This document shows, one piece after another, positions 47,254-55,958 of a DNA stretch of 64,000 nucleotides. Within the stretch, counting starts at the first letter, position 1, and each line of letters begins with the position of its first letter. The DNA is from Rhizobium grahamii CCGE 502 (GTDB lineage: Bacteria; Pseudomonadota; Alphaproteobacteria; Rhizobiales; Rhizobiaceae). The stretch lies in NCBI RefSeq assembly GCF_000298315.2, contig NZ_AEYE02000029.1, positions 310,001 through 374,000 on the forward strand, given 5' to 3'. The notes under the pieces are model-generated. The model did not search any database and was not told the origin of the DNA. It was given only the letters and a program-made list of their open reading frames with translations. The translations under genes were made by a program, and so were the position numbers.

Positions 47254-47409
47254 TTAGATACGACCGAGTAACACAAGAATAATAATAATCACGAGAACTA
47301 GCCCTAAACCACCAGAAGGTCCATAGCCCCAGCCGCGGCTGTAACCCCAATTTGGTAAGGCTCCGATCAAAAGCAGAATAAGGATAATGAGAAGTATGGT
47401 TCCAAGCAT
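47254..47409 (-). CDS. DUF3309 family small membrane protein
   Basis: A 51-residue protein with a first hydrophobic helix MLGTILLIILILLLIGALP, a central polar loop WGYSRGWGYGPSGG and a second helix LGLVLVIIIILVLLGRI. This is the DUF3309 pattern, common in alphaproteobacteria and often linked to general stress. It is short but unmistakable. It is followed by the glycine-zipper lipoprotein gene. A GGAAC-N16-TGTTT promoter-like element lies 41-66 bp upstream. Confidence 0.87.
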   Translation of the reverse strand: MLGTILLIILILLLIGALPNWGYSRGWGYGPSGGLGLVLVIIIILVLLGRI

Positions 47410-47449
47410 GGTTCAAGTCCTCGACGTCATTACACCAGGAATGGACGAG

Positions 47450-47475
47450 AAACACGCATCACCGATTTTTGTTCC
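47450..47475 (-). promoter_or_regulatory. Candidate RpoE2 (EcfG) promoter of DUF3309-lipoprotein
   Basis: Minus strand GGAAC-N16-TGTTT, one base from the sinorhizobial general-stress consensus GGAAC-N16/17-CGTT. It is 41 bp from the DUF3309 start codon, a sensible leader length. Confidence 0.55.
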
Positions 47476-47654
47476 GTGCGTATCAAATGTTTAGCTTTGG
47501 CAGCAAAATCATTCGAACCACATCGTTTTCTGCCGCTCCGTGGAATGCAGGTAACATCGCGAAAGGCTCCGGCAGAAATTCGCCTTAAGATTTTCGGCAA
47601 GGGCGGTTGACAGAGCGGATGCAAATCACGCTGCACGCAGGACGTGAATTTTCC

Positions 47655-47769
47655 GATTCAGCATCTTGTGGGAAAAAGCGATTCAAAATCAATACTTAGC
47701 CGTGAACAAACACTGAATCAGGCGGAGTCAGCGATTCGTCTCCGATTCGTTCTCAAGCTGTTCCGAATC
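47655..47769. other. Cluster of seven CcrM (GANTC) methylation sites
   Basis: GANTC sites start at 47655, 47680, 47715, 47725, 47733, 47744 and 47765. Random expectation is about one per 256 bp. CcrM methylates these in alphaproteobacteria, and promoter sites can couple expression to replication. Confidence 0.6.
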
Positions 47770-47922
47770 GGAAAACGAGCAATCTGCAAGCTATTCGCGC
47801 AACAGAAACTGCGGAGGAAATTCAAATCAGCCCTTGCCTTTGCGACAACGGCTGTCCATGTGTTGTCTGCTTCGGAGAGGAGCTGACTTGATCTGGGGCT
47901 CCCCGGCCTCATCTGCAGGACC

Positions 47923-50900
47923 ATGACACTGACATCGCAGCCGATGATACTGAGTGGACGCGGGGTAACCGCGGTGCTCGGGCCAACCAATACCGGCAAA
48001 ACGCATTATGCCATTGAGCGCATGGTTGCACATGGCACCGGCGTGATCGGCCTGCCGCTGCGACTGCTGGCGCGTGAGGTTTACACGCGCGTCGCCGAAA
48101 AGGTCGGAGTTCAGAACGTTGCACTGGTGACGGGCGAGGAGAAGATATCGCCTCCCAATGCCCGCTTTTCGGTCTGTACGGTCGAGGCAATGCCACGCGA
48201 GACCAAGGCAGCGTTCGTCGCCATTGATGAAGTTCAGCTCGCTGGCGATCTGGAGCGGGGGCATATCTTCACCGATCGTATTCTGCATTTGCGCGGTCGC
48301 GACGAAACGCTGTTGCTTGGCGCCGGTACGATGCGACCGATCTTGCAGCAGCTTCTCCCTGGGATCACGGTGGTCGAGCGACCCCGACTTTCCCACCTTT
48401 TCTATGCTGGACAGAAGAAGATCACGCGCCTGCCGCAGCGCTCGGCAATCGTCGCCTTCTCGGCGGATGAAGTCTACGCGATCGCGGAATTGATCCGCAG
48501 ACAGCGCGGCGGAGCGGCCGTCGTTCTCGGAGCCCTTAGCCCGCGTACGCGCAATGCGCAGGTAGCGCTTTATCAGGCTGGAGATGTCGAGTATCTGGTC
48601 GCGACCGATGCGATCGGCATGGGGCTCAATCTCGACGTCGACCACGTCGCCTTTGCTCAAGATCGCAAATTCGACGGCTATCAGTTCCGCAACCTGAACC
48701 CCGCCGAACTCGGGCAGATTGCAGGCCGTGCCGGCCGGCACGTTCGCGATGGGACTTTTGGTGTCACAGGCCAGGTCGATCCCTTCGACGAGGAGCTGGT
48801 CGAACGCATCGAAGGCCATGAGTTCGACAACGTGAAAGTGCTGCAATGGCGCACGAAGAACCTCGATTTCGCTTCCATTCACGCGCTACGCACAAGCCTT
48901 GAGACCGGACCCACTGTTCCCGGCCTGACGCGCGCTTTGCCTGCGGTCGACCAGCAGGCGCTGGAACACCTGTCGCGCTACCCCGAAATCATCGACCTTG
49001 CGACCAATCCATCGCGCGTCGAGAAGTTGTGGGAGGCCTGCGCGCTTCCGGACTACCGGCGCATTGCGCCGGCGCAACATGCCGATCTGATCTCCACCCT
49101 CTTTTCCGATCTCGTTCGCTATGGCACGGTAAACGAGGATTTCCTCGCCGAGCAGATACATCGCGCAGATCGAACGGACGGCGAGATTGACACGCTTTCG
49201 GCGCGAATCGCGCAGATAAGGACTTGGACCTATGTATCGAATCGGCCCAATTGGCTTGCCGATCCGACACACTGGCAGGAAAAGACGCGGGAAATCGAAG
49301 ATCGATTGTCCGATGCGTTACATGAAAGGTTGACGAAACGCTTTGTTGATCGCAGGACATCTGTGCTCATGAAGCGCCTGAGAGAGAATGCGATGCTGGA
49401 AGCTGAAATCAGTGTAAATGGCGATGTCTTCGTTGAAGGACATCATGTGGGGCAGTTGTCGGGATTCCGGTTCACGCCCATTTCGGGAGCGGAAGGGCCG
49501 GACGCCAAGGCTGTTCAGTCTGCCTCGCAAAAGGCGCTCGCTCTGGAATTCGAGGCACGTGCCGCGCGCCTCCATGCGGCCGGCAACGGCGATCTCGCGA
49601 TCAGCTCCGACGGCGCGATCCGTTGGTTGGGCGATCCGGTAGCGCGCCTTGCGGGCAGTGATCATGTGATGCGCCCGCGCGTCATCCTGCTCGCCGACGA
49701 GCAGCTGACCGGCAATGCCCGCGACCACGTGGCAGCTCGTATCGAGCGGTTCGTCAATCATCACATCAGTACGGTTCTGAAGCCGCTCGACGATTTGTCG
49801 CGCGCAGAAGACCTGCAGGGCCTGGCAAAGGGTCTGGCGTTCCAGCTCGTCGAGAATCTCGGCGTCCTGTTCCGACGCGATGTGACCGAAGAGGTGAAGT
49901 CGCTGGATCAGGATGCGCGCGCCTCGATGCGCCGCTATGGCGTCCGGTTCGGCGCCTATCACATCTTCGTCCCTGCCCTTCTGAAGCCTGCTCCAGCCGA
50001 GCTCATCACGCTTCTCTGGGCGCTAAAGAACGACGGTCTCGACAAGCCCGGCTACGGCGATCTCATTCCCGTTCTGGCTGCAGGCCGCACGTCGGTGGTG
50101 ACAGATCCAGCTTTCGAGCGCACCTTCTACAAGCTGGCTGGCTTCCGATTCCTTGGCAAACGCGCAGTTCGCATCGACATCCTGGAGCGCCTTGCGGATA
50201 TCATCCGCCCGTTGCTTCAGTGGAAGCCTGGCCAGGCCAACCGTCCTGAAGGCGCATATGACGGCCGTCGCTTCACGACAACGACCGCTATGCTTTCCAT
50301 CCTCGGTGCAACGCTCGAGGATATGGAAGAGATCCTGAAGGGGCTCGGCTATCGCGCTGATGCCGTAAAGGCAGAAGAGGCAGCAGCTCATCTGTCGGTT
50401 CAGGACGCCTCGGCGGCGCCGACGGCCGAGGCCACCTCCGACGACAGCGCGGAGAAGGCCGATCACGACGATGCCGACAGCGCGTCGGAGGAGCCTGCCT
50501 CGGAGGCTCCCGCCGTTGAGGTCGCGGCTGAAGAACAGCCGGTTGCCGTAACGTCCGAAGAAGCTGAGGAACCGAAGCCGGTTCTTCTTTGGCGCCTCGG
50601 TGGCCGTACGGACAATCAGCGTCAGGCCCGCAGCCCGGGTGGCGAACGCCGCGGCGGCAACAATCGCGGCCAAGATCGCGGAAATGGCCAGCGTCGCCAA
50701 GGTGGTGAAGGTGGCGAAGGCCGTGACGGCAACCGCCAACATCGCGGCAAGGATGGCGGTAAGCCGCAGCAGGGACGGGGCGATCGCAACGAGCAGCGCG
50801 GCGACCGTCAGGACCGCGGCGATCGCAAGGATCGCAACAACAACCGCGGCGGCCCGCAGCCGTTGCGCTTCGAGGCAAAGCCCCCACGCAAGGAAAAGCC

Positions 50901-50961
50901 GATCGATCCGGATTCTCCCTTCGCAAAGCTCGCTGCCTTGAAGGAGCAGATGAAGAAGTAA
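47923..50961 (+). CDS. Suv3-like ATP-dependent helicase with RGG-rich tail
   Basis: A 1012-residue superfamily 2 helicase. Walker A GPTNTGKT lies at about residues 20-27, DEVQ in VAIDEVQLAGD is motif II, and QIAGRAGRH is motif VI. The Suv3-type segment DAIGMGLNLDVDHVAF is present. Suv3 enzymes unwind RNA or DNA:RNA with the mitochondrial degradosome. The last 120 residues carry an Ala/Glu-rich acidic stretch, then a Gly/Arg/Asn/Gln-rich low-complexity tail (DNA about 50640-50860). That tail resembles RNA-binding or phase-separating tails of bacterial RNA helicases. It is translated just ahead of the Hsp15-like S4 gene, 4 bp away. Confidence 0.9.
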   Translation: MTLTSQPMILSGRGVTAVLGPTNTGKTHYAIERMVAHGTGVIGLPLRLLAREVYTRVAEKVGVQNVALVTGEEKISPPNARFSVCTVEAMPRETKAAFVAIDEVQLAGDLERGHIFTDRILHLRGRDETLLLGAGTMRPILQQLLPGITVVERPRLSHLFYAGQKKITRLPQRSAIVAFSADEVYAIAELIRRQRGGAAVVLGALSPRTRNAQVALYQAGDVEYLVATDAIGMGLNLDVDHVAFAQDRKFDGYQFRNLNPAELGQIAGRAGRHVRDGTFGVTGQVDPFDEELVERIEGHEFDNVKVLQWRTKNLDFASIHALRTSLETGPTVPGLTRALPAVDQQALEHLSRYPEIIDLATNPSRVEKLWEACALPDYRRIAPAQHADLISTLFSDLVRYGTVNEDFLAEQIHRADRTDGEIDTLSARIAQIRTWTYVSNRPNWLADPTHWQEKTREIEDRLSDALHERLTKRFVDRRTSVLMKRLRENAMLEAEISVNGDVFVEGHHVGQLSGFRFTPISGAEGPDAKAVQSASQKALALEFEARAARLHAAGNGDLAISSDGAIRWLGDPVARLAGSDHVMRPRVILLADEQLTGNARDHVAARIERFVNHHISTVLKPLDDLSRAEDLQGLAKGLAFQLVENLGVLFRRDVTEEVKSLDQDARASMRRYGVRFGAYHIFVPALLKPAPAELITLLWALKNDGLDKPGYGDLIPVLAAGRTSVVTDPAFERTFYKLAGFRFLGKRAVRIDILERLADIIRPLLQWKPGQANRPEGAYDGRRFTTTTAMLSILGATLEDMEEILKGLGYRADAVKAEEAAAHLSVQDASAAPTAEATSDDSAEKADHDDADSASEEPASEAPAVEVAAEEQPVAVTSEEAEEPKPVLLWRLGGRTDNQRQARSPGGERRGGNNRGQDRGNGQRRQGGEGGEGRDGNRQHRGKDGGKPQQGRGDRNEQRGDRQDRGDRKDRNNNRGGPQPLRFEAKPPRKEKPIDPDSPFAKLAALKEQMKK

Positions 50962-50965
50962 GGGC

Positions 50966-51370
50966 ATGGGCGGGGAGACACAGCCAGGAAGCGGTTCGCG
51001 GCAACGCATCGACAAGTGGCTGTTCTTCACGCGCATGGTGAAATCGCGCTCGCTGGCACAAAGCCACATTCAATCCGGACATGTCAGGATCAACGGCGAG
51101 CGGGCCGTCCAGCCGAGTCAAATGGTCAAAGCCGGCGACAAGATCGAGCTGGCTCTCGAGCGCCGCGACATTGTCCTTGTCGTCAGGTCGGGCGGTGAGC
51201 GGCGCGGTCCTTACGAGGAAGCTCGGCTGCTTTATGAGGACCTGACGCCTCCGCCCGACGAGACAAAACGCCTCACCCCTTATGAGCAGGCAATGCGGGC
51301 CACAGGTGCGGGACGACCCACCAAAAAGGAACGTCGTGCAATCGACAAGCTGATGTCGGACGAGGATTAG
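50966..51370 (+). CDS. S4-domain RNA-binding protein (Hsp15 family)
   Basis: A 134-residue protein. The N-terminal S4 domain is RQRIDKWLFFTRMVKSRSLAQSHIQSGHVRINGERA, followed by the MVKAGDKIELAL strand and a basic C-terminal tail (RPTKKERRAIDKL). Hsp15 binds stalled 50S-nascent chain complexes after heat shock. It is 4 bp after the helicase stop and probably co-transcribed, joining two RNA-handling proteins. Confidence 0.92.
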   Translation: MGGETQPGSGSRQRIDKWLFFTRMVKSRSLAQSHIQSGHVRINGERAVQPSQMVKAGDKIELALERRDIVLVVRSGGERRGPYEEARLLYEDLTPPPDETKRLTPYEQAMRATGAGRPTKKERRAIDKLMSDED

Positions 51371-51563
51371 AAAACTCTATCCGAACTGCCGGGTTTTGCG
51401 ATTTCTTTATTCTTGAAATCCTCGGGCAAAGCCGGTACGTCACAATCAACTTGCCGGATAGCGTGAATGCCTCCCAAGCATCTCACTGCTTCCTTTCCGG
51501 TTGGGGAAAGGCGCGACGTTCCAGGTTGCCCGGCCCCGTTGTATGGAAGTCCTGGAGTTCTTC

Positions 51564-51902
51564 ATGACCTATGTCGTGACCGACAATTGCATTCGCTGCA
51601 AATATACCGACTGCGTGGAAGTCTGCCCCGTCGATTGCTTCTATGAGGGTGAAAACTTCCTCGTCATTCACCCTGACGAATGCATAGACTGTGGCGTTTG
51701 CGAACCGGAATGTCCCGCCGAGGCGATCAAGCCTGATACGGAGCCAGGCCTCGACAAGTGGCTCAAGGTCAACGCCGAGTATGCGAGCATCTGGCCGAAC
51801 ATTACGGTCAAGAAGGACGCCATGCCCGAAGCGAAGGAAATGGACGGCGAGACCGGCAAGTTCGAGAAGTACTTCTCTGAGAAGCCGGGATCGGGTGACT
51901 GA
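51564..51902 (+). CDS. fdxA: 7Fe ferredoxin FdxA
   Basis: A 112-residue ferredoxin. The N-terminal Cys set [14 protein letters not shown] and the second set [12 protein letters not shown] fit a [3Fe-4S][4Fe-4S] protein. The C-terminal extension ([18 protein letters not shown]) is typical of alphaproteobacterial FdxA. The start is the ATG giving MTYVVTDN with GGAG upstream; the longer frame is not credible. It lies between Hsp15 and carD, as in other rhizobia as far as I recall. Confidence 0.95.
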   Translation: MTYVVTDNCIRCKYTDCVEVCPVDCFYEGENFLVIHPDECIDCGVCEPECPAEAIKPDTEPGLDKWLKVNAEYASIWPNITVKKDAMPEAKEMDGETGKFEKYFSEKPGSGD

Positions 51903-52300
51903 TCCCTCATTCTCGCTACTAGGGCCTGAAACCGGGTTCAGTGAGCCAAAAAACGCCTGAAGTGTGTCCGCGGCATATGGGTGTCATGTGTTGCGCGCAT
52001 GACTCAGGCGCAGTAAATTATTGATTTCCTCATATTTTTGTGATAGCTTTCGGACACTGATCCATTTGCGGCATGAAGCGTGCCCAAACCACCACGAAAG
52101 CAAAACAAATCCAAAAACGCGGTTTCCGTGACATATCAACGCCTTGAGCCGTGAGGTTCCAAGCTTGTGCGCATGGACAAGTTTGCTTTTATCCGGTGGG
52201 ACCAGAAGTAAGTCACCCGACGGATCTGACCGTCTCACCCGGGCCTGACTGACCCGGCTCCGGCTGCAGCCGGAAGCGTAACAGGGAGTGTTTGAATAGA
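51903..52300. other. Intergenic region and leader of carD
   Basis: A 398-bp gap. No gene is supported. Near the 3-prime end the leader contains a perfect 14-bp palindrome CCGGCTGCAGCCGG (52260-52273) ten bases before the AGGGAG ribosome site of carD, which could influence translation. The promoter was not located with confidence. Confidence 0.45.
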
Positions 52301-52873
52301 ATGACGACCCAGCAGAAAAAACCTTCTTCCGCACGTCACGGCTTCAAGACCGGTGAATCGATCGTGTACCCCGCACATGGCGTCGGTACCATCAGCGCTA
52401 TCGAAGAGCAAGAAGTAGCAGGCATGAAGCTTGAACTTTTCGTTATCGATTTCGAGAAGGACAAGATGCGCCTTAAAGTGCCGGTCGCCAAGGCCATGAG
52501 TATCGGCATGCGTAAGCTCTCCGAGACCGATTTCGTCGAGCGTGCATTGAAGGTTGTGCAGGGCAAGGCGCGCGTCAAGCGTACCATGTGGTCCCGTCGC
52601 GCTCAGGAATATGATGCAAAGATCAATTCCGGCGACCTCATTTCCATCGCTGAAGTTGTGCGCGATCTCTATCGCGCCGAGAACCAACCTGAACAGTCCT
52701 ATTCCGAACGCCAGCTTTATGAAGCTGCGCTTGACCGCATGGCACGCGAAATTGCTGCGGTGAACAAGATGTCGGAAACGGAAGCTGTCCGCCTCGTAGA
52801 GACCAATCTCAACAAGGGTCCGAAGCGTGGCAAGGCGATCGAAGAAGACGAATCTCAGGACGAAGCTGCATAA
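52301..52873 (+). CDS. CarD family transcriptional regulator
   Basis: A 190-residue CarD/CdnL protein. The RNA polymerase-interacting Tudor-like domain is at about residues 12-75 (FKTGESIVYPAHGVGTISAIEEQEV), followed by a helical DNA-contacting domain and an acidic tail. It binds RNAP beta and stabilises open complexes at promoters such as rRNA. The ATG at 52301 follows AGGGAGTG. A strong terminator follows. Confidence 0.94.
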   Translation: MTTQQKKPSSARHGFKTGESIVYPAHGVGTISAIEEQEVAGMKLELFVIDFEKDKMRLKVPVAKAMSIGMRKLSETDFVERALKVVQGKARVKRTMWSRRAQEYDAKINSGDLISIAEVVRDLYRAENQPEQSYSERQLYEAALDRMAREIAAVNKMSETEAVRLVETNLNKGPKRGKAIEEDESQDEAA

Positions 52874-52891
52874 GCTCCCTGTTTTTCCTGC

Positions 52892-52923
52892 AAAAAAACC
52901 CGGCCTTGTGCCGGGTTTTTTTT
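52892..52923 (+). terminator. Rho-independent terminator of carD
   Basis: AACCCGGC-CTTGT-GCCGGGTT followed by eight T. It is symmetrical, with an A-run before it. Confidence 0.92.
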
Positions 52924-52949
52924 GGAACTTTTTCTCTCTTGGCACGTTT
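52924..52949 (+). promoter_or_regulatory. RpoE2 (EcfG) type promoter upstream of rpoH2
   Basis: GGAAC-N16-CGTTT, a full match to the sinorhizobial general-stress sigma consensus, immediately after the carD terminator. rpoH2 of S. meliloti is an RpoE2 target as I recall, but the start codon is about 300 bp away and a hairpin intervenes. Confidence 0.65.
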
Positions 52950-53034
52950 CAACAATGTAGCTGCGGACCGCGTCGGGAACTGACATCACCCTCGAACGCT
53001 CGCATATCTGTAAACGTTCGATGAGGAGCGGATC

Positions 53035-53106
53035 ATGCTTTCCACGTTCTGCCTAGCGGGCAACTTGAGGAACTTGATCCCACCCCGCTGTACTACCGGC
53101 GCATAA
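53035..53106 (+). CDS. Putative 23-residue small protein
   Basis: The ORF begins at an ATG preceded by GAGGAGCGG at good spacing and encodes 23 residues with two Cys and an Arg/Pro-containing end. It is too short to recognise. It is bracketed by an RpoE2-type promoter and a hairpin, so it may be a stress peptide, a leader peptide for rpoH2, or chance. Confidence 0.3.
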   Translation: MLSTFCLAGNLRNLIPPRCTTGA

Positions 53107-53117
53107 CCCTAAGCTAG

Positions 53118-53153
53118 GGCCCCATCTGGAAACGTCCAGAGTTCGGGGCCTTT
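53118..53153 (+). terminator. Composite hairpin upstream of rpoH2
   Basis: An outer GGCCCC/GGGGCC stem enclosing an inner CTGGA/TCCAG hairpin, followed by TTT. It could end a ~200-nt stress transcript or act as a structured element in the rpoH2 leader. Confidence 0.5.
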
Positions 53154-53249
53154 ATACGTTCAAGACATGAATTTGGTCTGGGCAGCAATGTCCGGAAGCA
53201 AGAATTCTTTGCCCTTTTTTGGCGTCACGCCTGAATTCAGGAGACCGAT

Positions 53250-54113
53250 ATGAAGAACATGTCTGCAGACCGGCGCATGATTAAAATCGCCATGGCGGCT
53301 CCCTACCTTGCTCGAGAAGAGGAACACGATCTCGCAATCCGCTGGAAGAATAATGATGACCGTGGCGCTCGCAATCAGATCGCCATGGCCCATATGCGCC
53401 TTGTTATCTCGATGGCAGGAAAGTTCCGCAACTTCGGTCTGCCGATGAGCGACCTCGTGCAGGAGGGTTACGTCGGTCTACTGGAGGCGGCTGCGCGCTT
53501 CGAGCCCGAGCGTGACGTCCGCTTCTCTACCTACGCAAGCTGGTGGATCCGTGCCTCGATCCAGGACTATATCCTTCGCAACTGGTCGATCGTTCGCGGC
53601 GGTACGAGTTCGGCGCAGAAGGCCCTGTTCTTCAATCTTCGCCGCCTGCGCGCCAAGCTCGCCAGAGGCGACACGCAGCTGACACTTCAATCCATTCATC
53701 AAGAAATCGCAGCAGCACTCGGCGTCAGCCTTTCCGACGTCCAAACGATGGATGCCAGGCTTTCGAGCAACGACGCTTCGCTTCAGGCCCCGTCGGTCTC
53801 CGGCGATGCGGATAGTGCCGAGAAGATGGACTTCCTCGTCAGCGACGAGCCTCTGCCGGATGAGCAAGTATCGAACATGATCGACGGCGAGCGCCGGCGC
53901 AACTGGCTCGCTTCTGCCTTGAAGCACCTCAATGAGCGGGAGATGAAGATCATCAGCGCTAGGAGGCTTGCTGAAGATGGCGCTACGCTCGAGGAACTCG
54001 GCGCAGATCTCGGCATCTCCAAGGAACGCGTTCGGCAGATCGAAAGTCGGGCGATGGAAAAGCTACGCAGCGCACTCGTGAGCGCAGACCCCTACATGGC
54101 CGCATCGGCCTGA
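53250..54113 (+). CDS. rpoH2: RNA polymerase sigma-32-type factor RpoH2
   Basis: A 287-residue sigma-70 family factor of the RpoH group. Region 2 reads MSDLVQEGYVGLLEAAARFEPERDVRFSTYASWWIRASIQDYIL. The RpoH box is QKALFFNLRR. Region 4 (LNEREMKIISARRLAEDGATLEELGADLGISKERVRQIE) binds -35 elements. It differs from the main heat-shock RpoH1 type and fits the stress-related RpoH2 of rhizobia, which responds to RpoE2. The ATG follows CAGGAG. Confidence 0.92.
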   Translation: MKNMSADRRMIKIAMAAPYLAREEEHDLAIRWKNNDDRGARNQIAMAHMRLVISMAGKFRNFGLPMSDLVQEGYVGLLEAAARFEPERDVRFSTYASWWIRASIQDYILRNWSIVRGGTSSAQKALFFNLRRLRAKLARGDTQLTLQSIHQEIAAALGVSLSDVQTMDARLSSNDASLQAPSVSGDADSAEKMDFLVSDEPLPDEQVSNMIDGERRRNWLASALKHLNEREMKIISARRLAEDGATLEELGADLGISKERVRQIESRAMEKLRSALVSADPYMAASA

Positions 54114-54141
54114 ACGAGCTTACTCCCCCAGTGATGGACTT

Positions 54142-54168
54142 GGCCCGGTGAAAGCCGGGCCTCTTTTT
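54142..54168 (+). terminator. Rho-independent terminator of rpoH2
   Basis: GGCCCGG-6 bases-CCGGGCC, then TCTTTTT. It lies between two converging genes, and the tail touches the stop of the M48 gene. Confidence 0.88.
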
Positions 54169-55711
54169 ATTCCGCAATAATCTTGACGCGATCGCCGGGA
54201 GAAACGGAGGCGCCGGTCGGCAGCGCATTGATAAGCTTGAAGAGATCGAGCTTTCGATCCGTACCCATCATCCGTGCAGCAAGCGTCGTGATGTTTTCGC
54301 CCGGCCGCACTTTGACGACCCTGACGCGCAACGGCTTCAGCGATGCCGTCTCTTCCGGGGTCATCCGACGAAAGCTTGCTCGCAATACGTCCGCCGTCTG
54401 CTGGAGCGCGGCACTACCTTTCGGCACAGCTGTCAGGAAACGGAAAATCTGAGCGTTGTTGCGTATAACGGTGACGTCGAAGTCCCAACGATCTGCGCTC
54501 GCCCGCGCCGTGGCCGCCTCCATTCCATTGATCGTGGTCTGCTGAATGGTGGAGGGATCGAGGCCAGTAACCCACCCGCTCGAGATATAGTTCGTGAGGC
54601 TCTGGTTCTGATTGTCGGCCACGCCGTCAAAACGGATTGCAACATCGCCGGGCCCAGTCGCCATGACCGCCTCGACCTTGTTGTCGATCTTGAAATCAGG
54701 CGGCACGTCGAAGCGAATGCCGAGCCCGCCGTGGAGGAAGGTCTGCCCGCGCACATAGCCCTCCTCGGGGCTGTCGCCGTATAGCAAGCCGTCGATTCCG
54801 TCGAGATAATAGTCCCTGCCCGTATCGCCGACCTTGCCCTCCTGACCGAAGGCTCGCGCATGATCGCGCGCCAGTTCGATGCGCTGGGCGGAATTCGGAT
54901 GGCTGGATAGGAAGTCGAGGCTCTGGTCCGCCTCGGGGTCGACAGACATGAAGCGGCTGTAGGCGGCCATGGAGTCGAGGAACCGCGCGGCCGCGTAGGG
55001 ATCGTACCCTGCTTCCCCGAGCATCCGGACGCCGATAACGTCGGCCTGCAATTCCTGCTGTCGCGAGAAAGCTGCCAATCGCAGCTTGCCGCGCGCCAAC
55101 GCCTGCTTGCCGGCAATATCGCTCGACAACACCTCGGCCACGACGCGGCTGGCGATGACTTCTGCCTCCTCGCGCTTCTGCCGTTCGATGCCATGGTTTG
55201 CCGTGACGTGACCCATCTCGTGCGAGAGAACCGCGGCAACCTCGGATGCGTCTTTGGCGAGCGCCAGCAAGCCACGCGTCACGTAGAGATAGCCCCCCGG
55301 CAGGGCAAACGCGTTGATGGCCGGGGAGTTCAGGATGGTGATGCGGTAGGATTGGCTCGGATTCTCGGAGACAGCGGTCAGCGCCCCCGCGATACGGGCA
55401 ACCAGACGCTCGGTCTTCGCATCCTTATACTCGCCGCCATAGCTCGCCACGATGCGCGGATGCTCGCGTGCACCCATGGCGGCACGCGGATCATTCTTCT
55501 GCACCTCGTCGACAATCTGCGGATTAGAGGACGGCGCAACACTTGGCTGATAGGATTGCTCAAGAATGGATTGGCAGCCATATAGCGCCATGCTTGTCGC
55601 ACAGATAACCGAGGCTCGTCGTACCAGACGGCACGCCGACGAGAGCACATCACTGGAAGGCGCGGGGAATTTCCACGTCGGTATACTGTCCAGTCTGGCT
55701 CTCCAGGTCAT
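54167..55711 (-). CDS. M48 family metalloprotease, probable lipoprotein with LysM-like tail
   Basis: A 514-residue protein from the ATG at 55711 (the frame opens at 55807). The N-terminus has a hydrophobic signal segment and a possible lipobox ending at Cys46 (LYGC), a non-standard -2 residue. The zinc-protease HEMGH is at 164-168, with the third ligand in QELQADVIG (Glu220). The C-terminus (VVKVRPGENITTLAARMMGTDRKLDLFKLINALP) looks like a LysM repeat. It resembles BepA/YfgC-type periplasmic proteases that maintain the outer membrane. It converges on rpoH2. Confidence 0.88.
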   Translation of the reverse strand: MTWRARLDSIPTWKFPAPSSDVLSSACRLVRRASVICATSMALYGCQSILEQSYQPSVAPSSNPQIVDEVQKNDPRAAMGAREHPRIVASYGGEYKDAKTERLVARIAGALTAVSENPSQSYRITILNSPAINAFALPGGYLYVTRGLLALAKDASEVAAVLSHEMGHVTANHGIERQKREEAEVIASRVVAEVLSSDIAGKQALARGKLRLAAFSRQQELQADVIGVRMLGEAGYDPYAAARFLDSMAAYSRFMSVDPEADQSLDFLSSHPNSAQRIELARDHARAFGQEGKVGDTGRDYYLDGIDGLLYGDSPEEGYVRGQTFLHGGLGIRFDVPPDFKIDNKVEAVMATGPGDVAIRFDGVADNQNQSLTNYISSGWVTGLDPSTIQQTTINGMEAATARASADRWDFDVTVIRNNAQIFRFLTAVPKGSAALQQTADVLRASFRRMTPEETASLKPLRVRVVKVRPGENITTLAARMMGTDRKLDLFKLINALPTGASVSPGDRVKIIAE

Positions 55712-55958
55712 CTTGCTTGTCGGCCGGCCCGCTTCCGCGACCCGGTCGGTCTCATGGTGATTCAACAGGCGTCCGTCCCCGTCCTTGCACTGCACAATCG
55801 GGGACACAAGTCTTTGCTGTAACTGATTTCCGCATCGGTTGCATAGCGAGACTCTAAGTAAATGTGGCGCCGTTGTATTTTAGCAAGCCTAACGTGCTTT
55901 TGAGTTTCCTCGGTCGCCTCAAATTATGGCGAAAGTGCCGTTGCAACCGCCAGATTCG

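Larger units (their letters stand above)
47410..47922. other. Intergenic region upstream of the helicase gene, with GANTC cluster
   Basis: A 513-bp gap with no convincing gene; an 80-codon frame at 47644-47886 has no recognisable features. It contains the RpoE2-type element at 47450-47475 (for the minus-strand genes) and seven GANTC sites between 47655 and 47769. It presumably carries the helicase promoter. Confidence 0.55.
52874..53249. other. carD-rpoH2 intergenic region (possible short transcript)
   Basis: A 376-bp region. In order it holds the carD terminator, a GGAAC-N16-CGTTT promoter, a second weaker GGGAAC-N16-CGCT, a 23-codon ORF with a good ribosome site, a composite hairpin followed by TTT, and the CAGGAG ribosome site of rpoH2. 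Confidence 0.55.

Noticed and set aside
47644-47886. 80-codon plus-strand frame before the helicase
   Set aside because: No ribosome site, no family pattern, and it runs through the GANTC cluster; probably chance.
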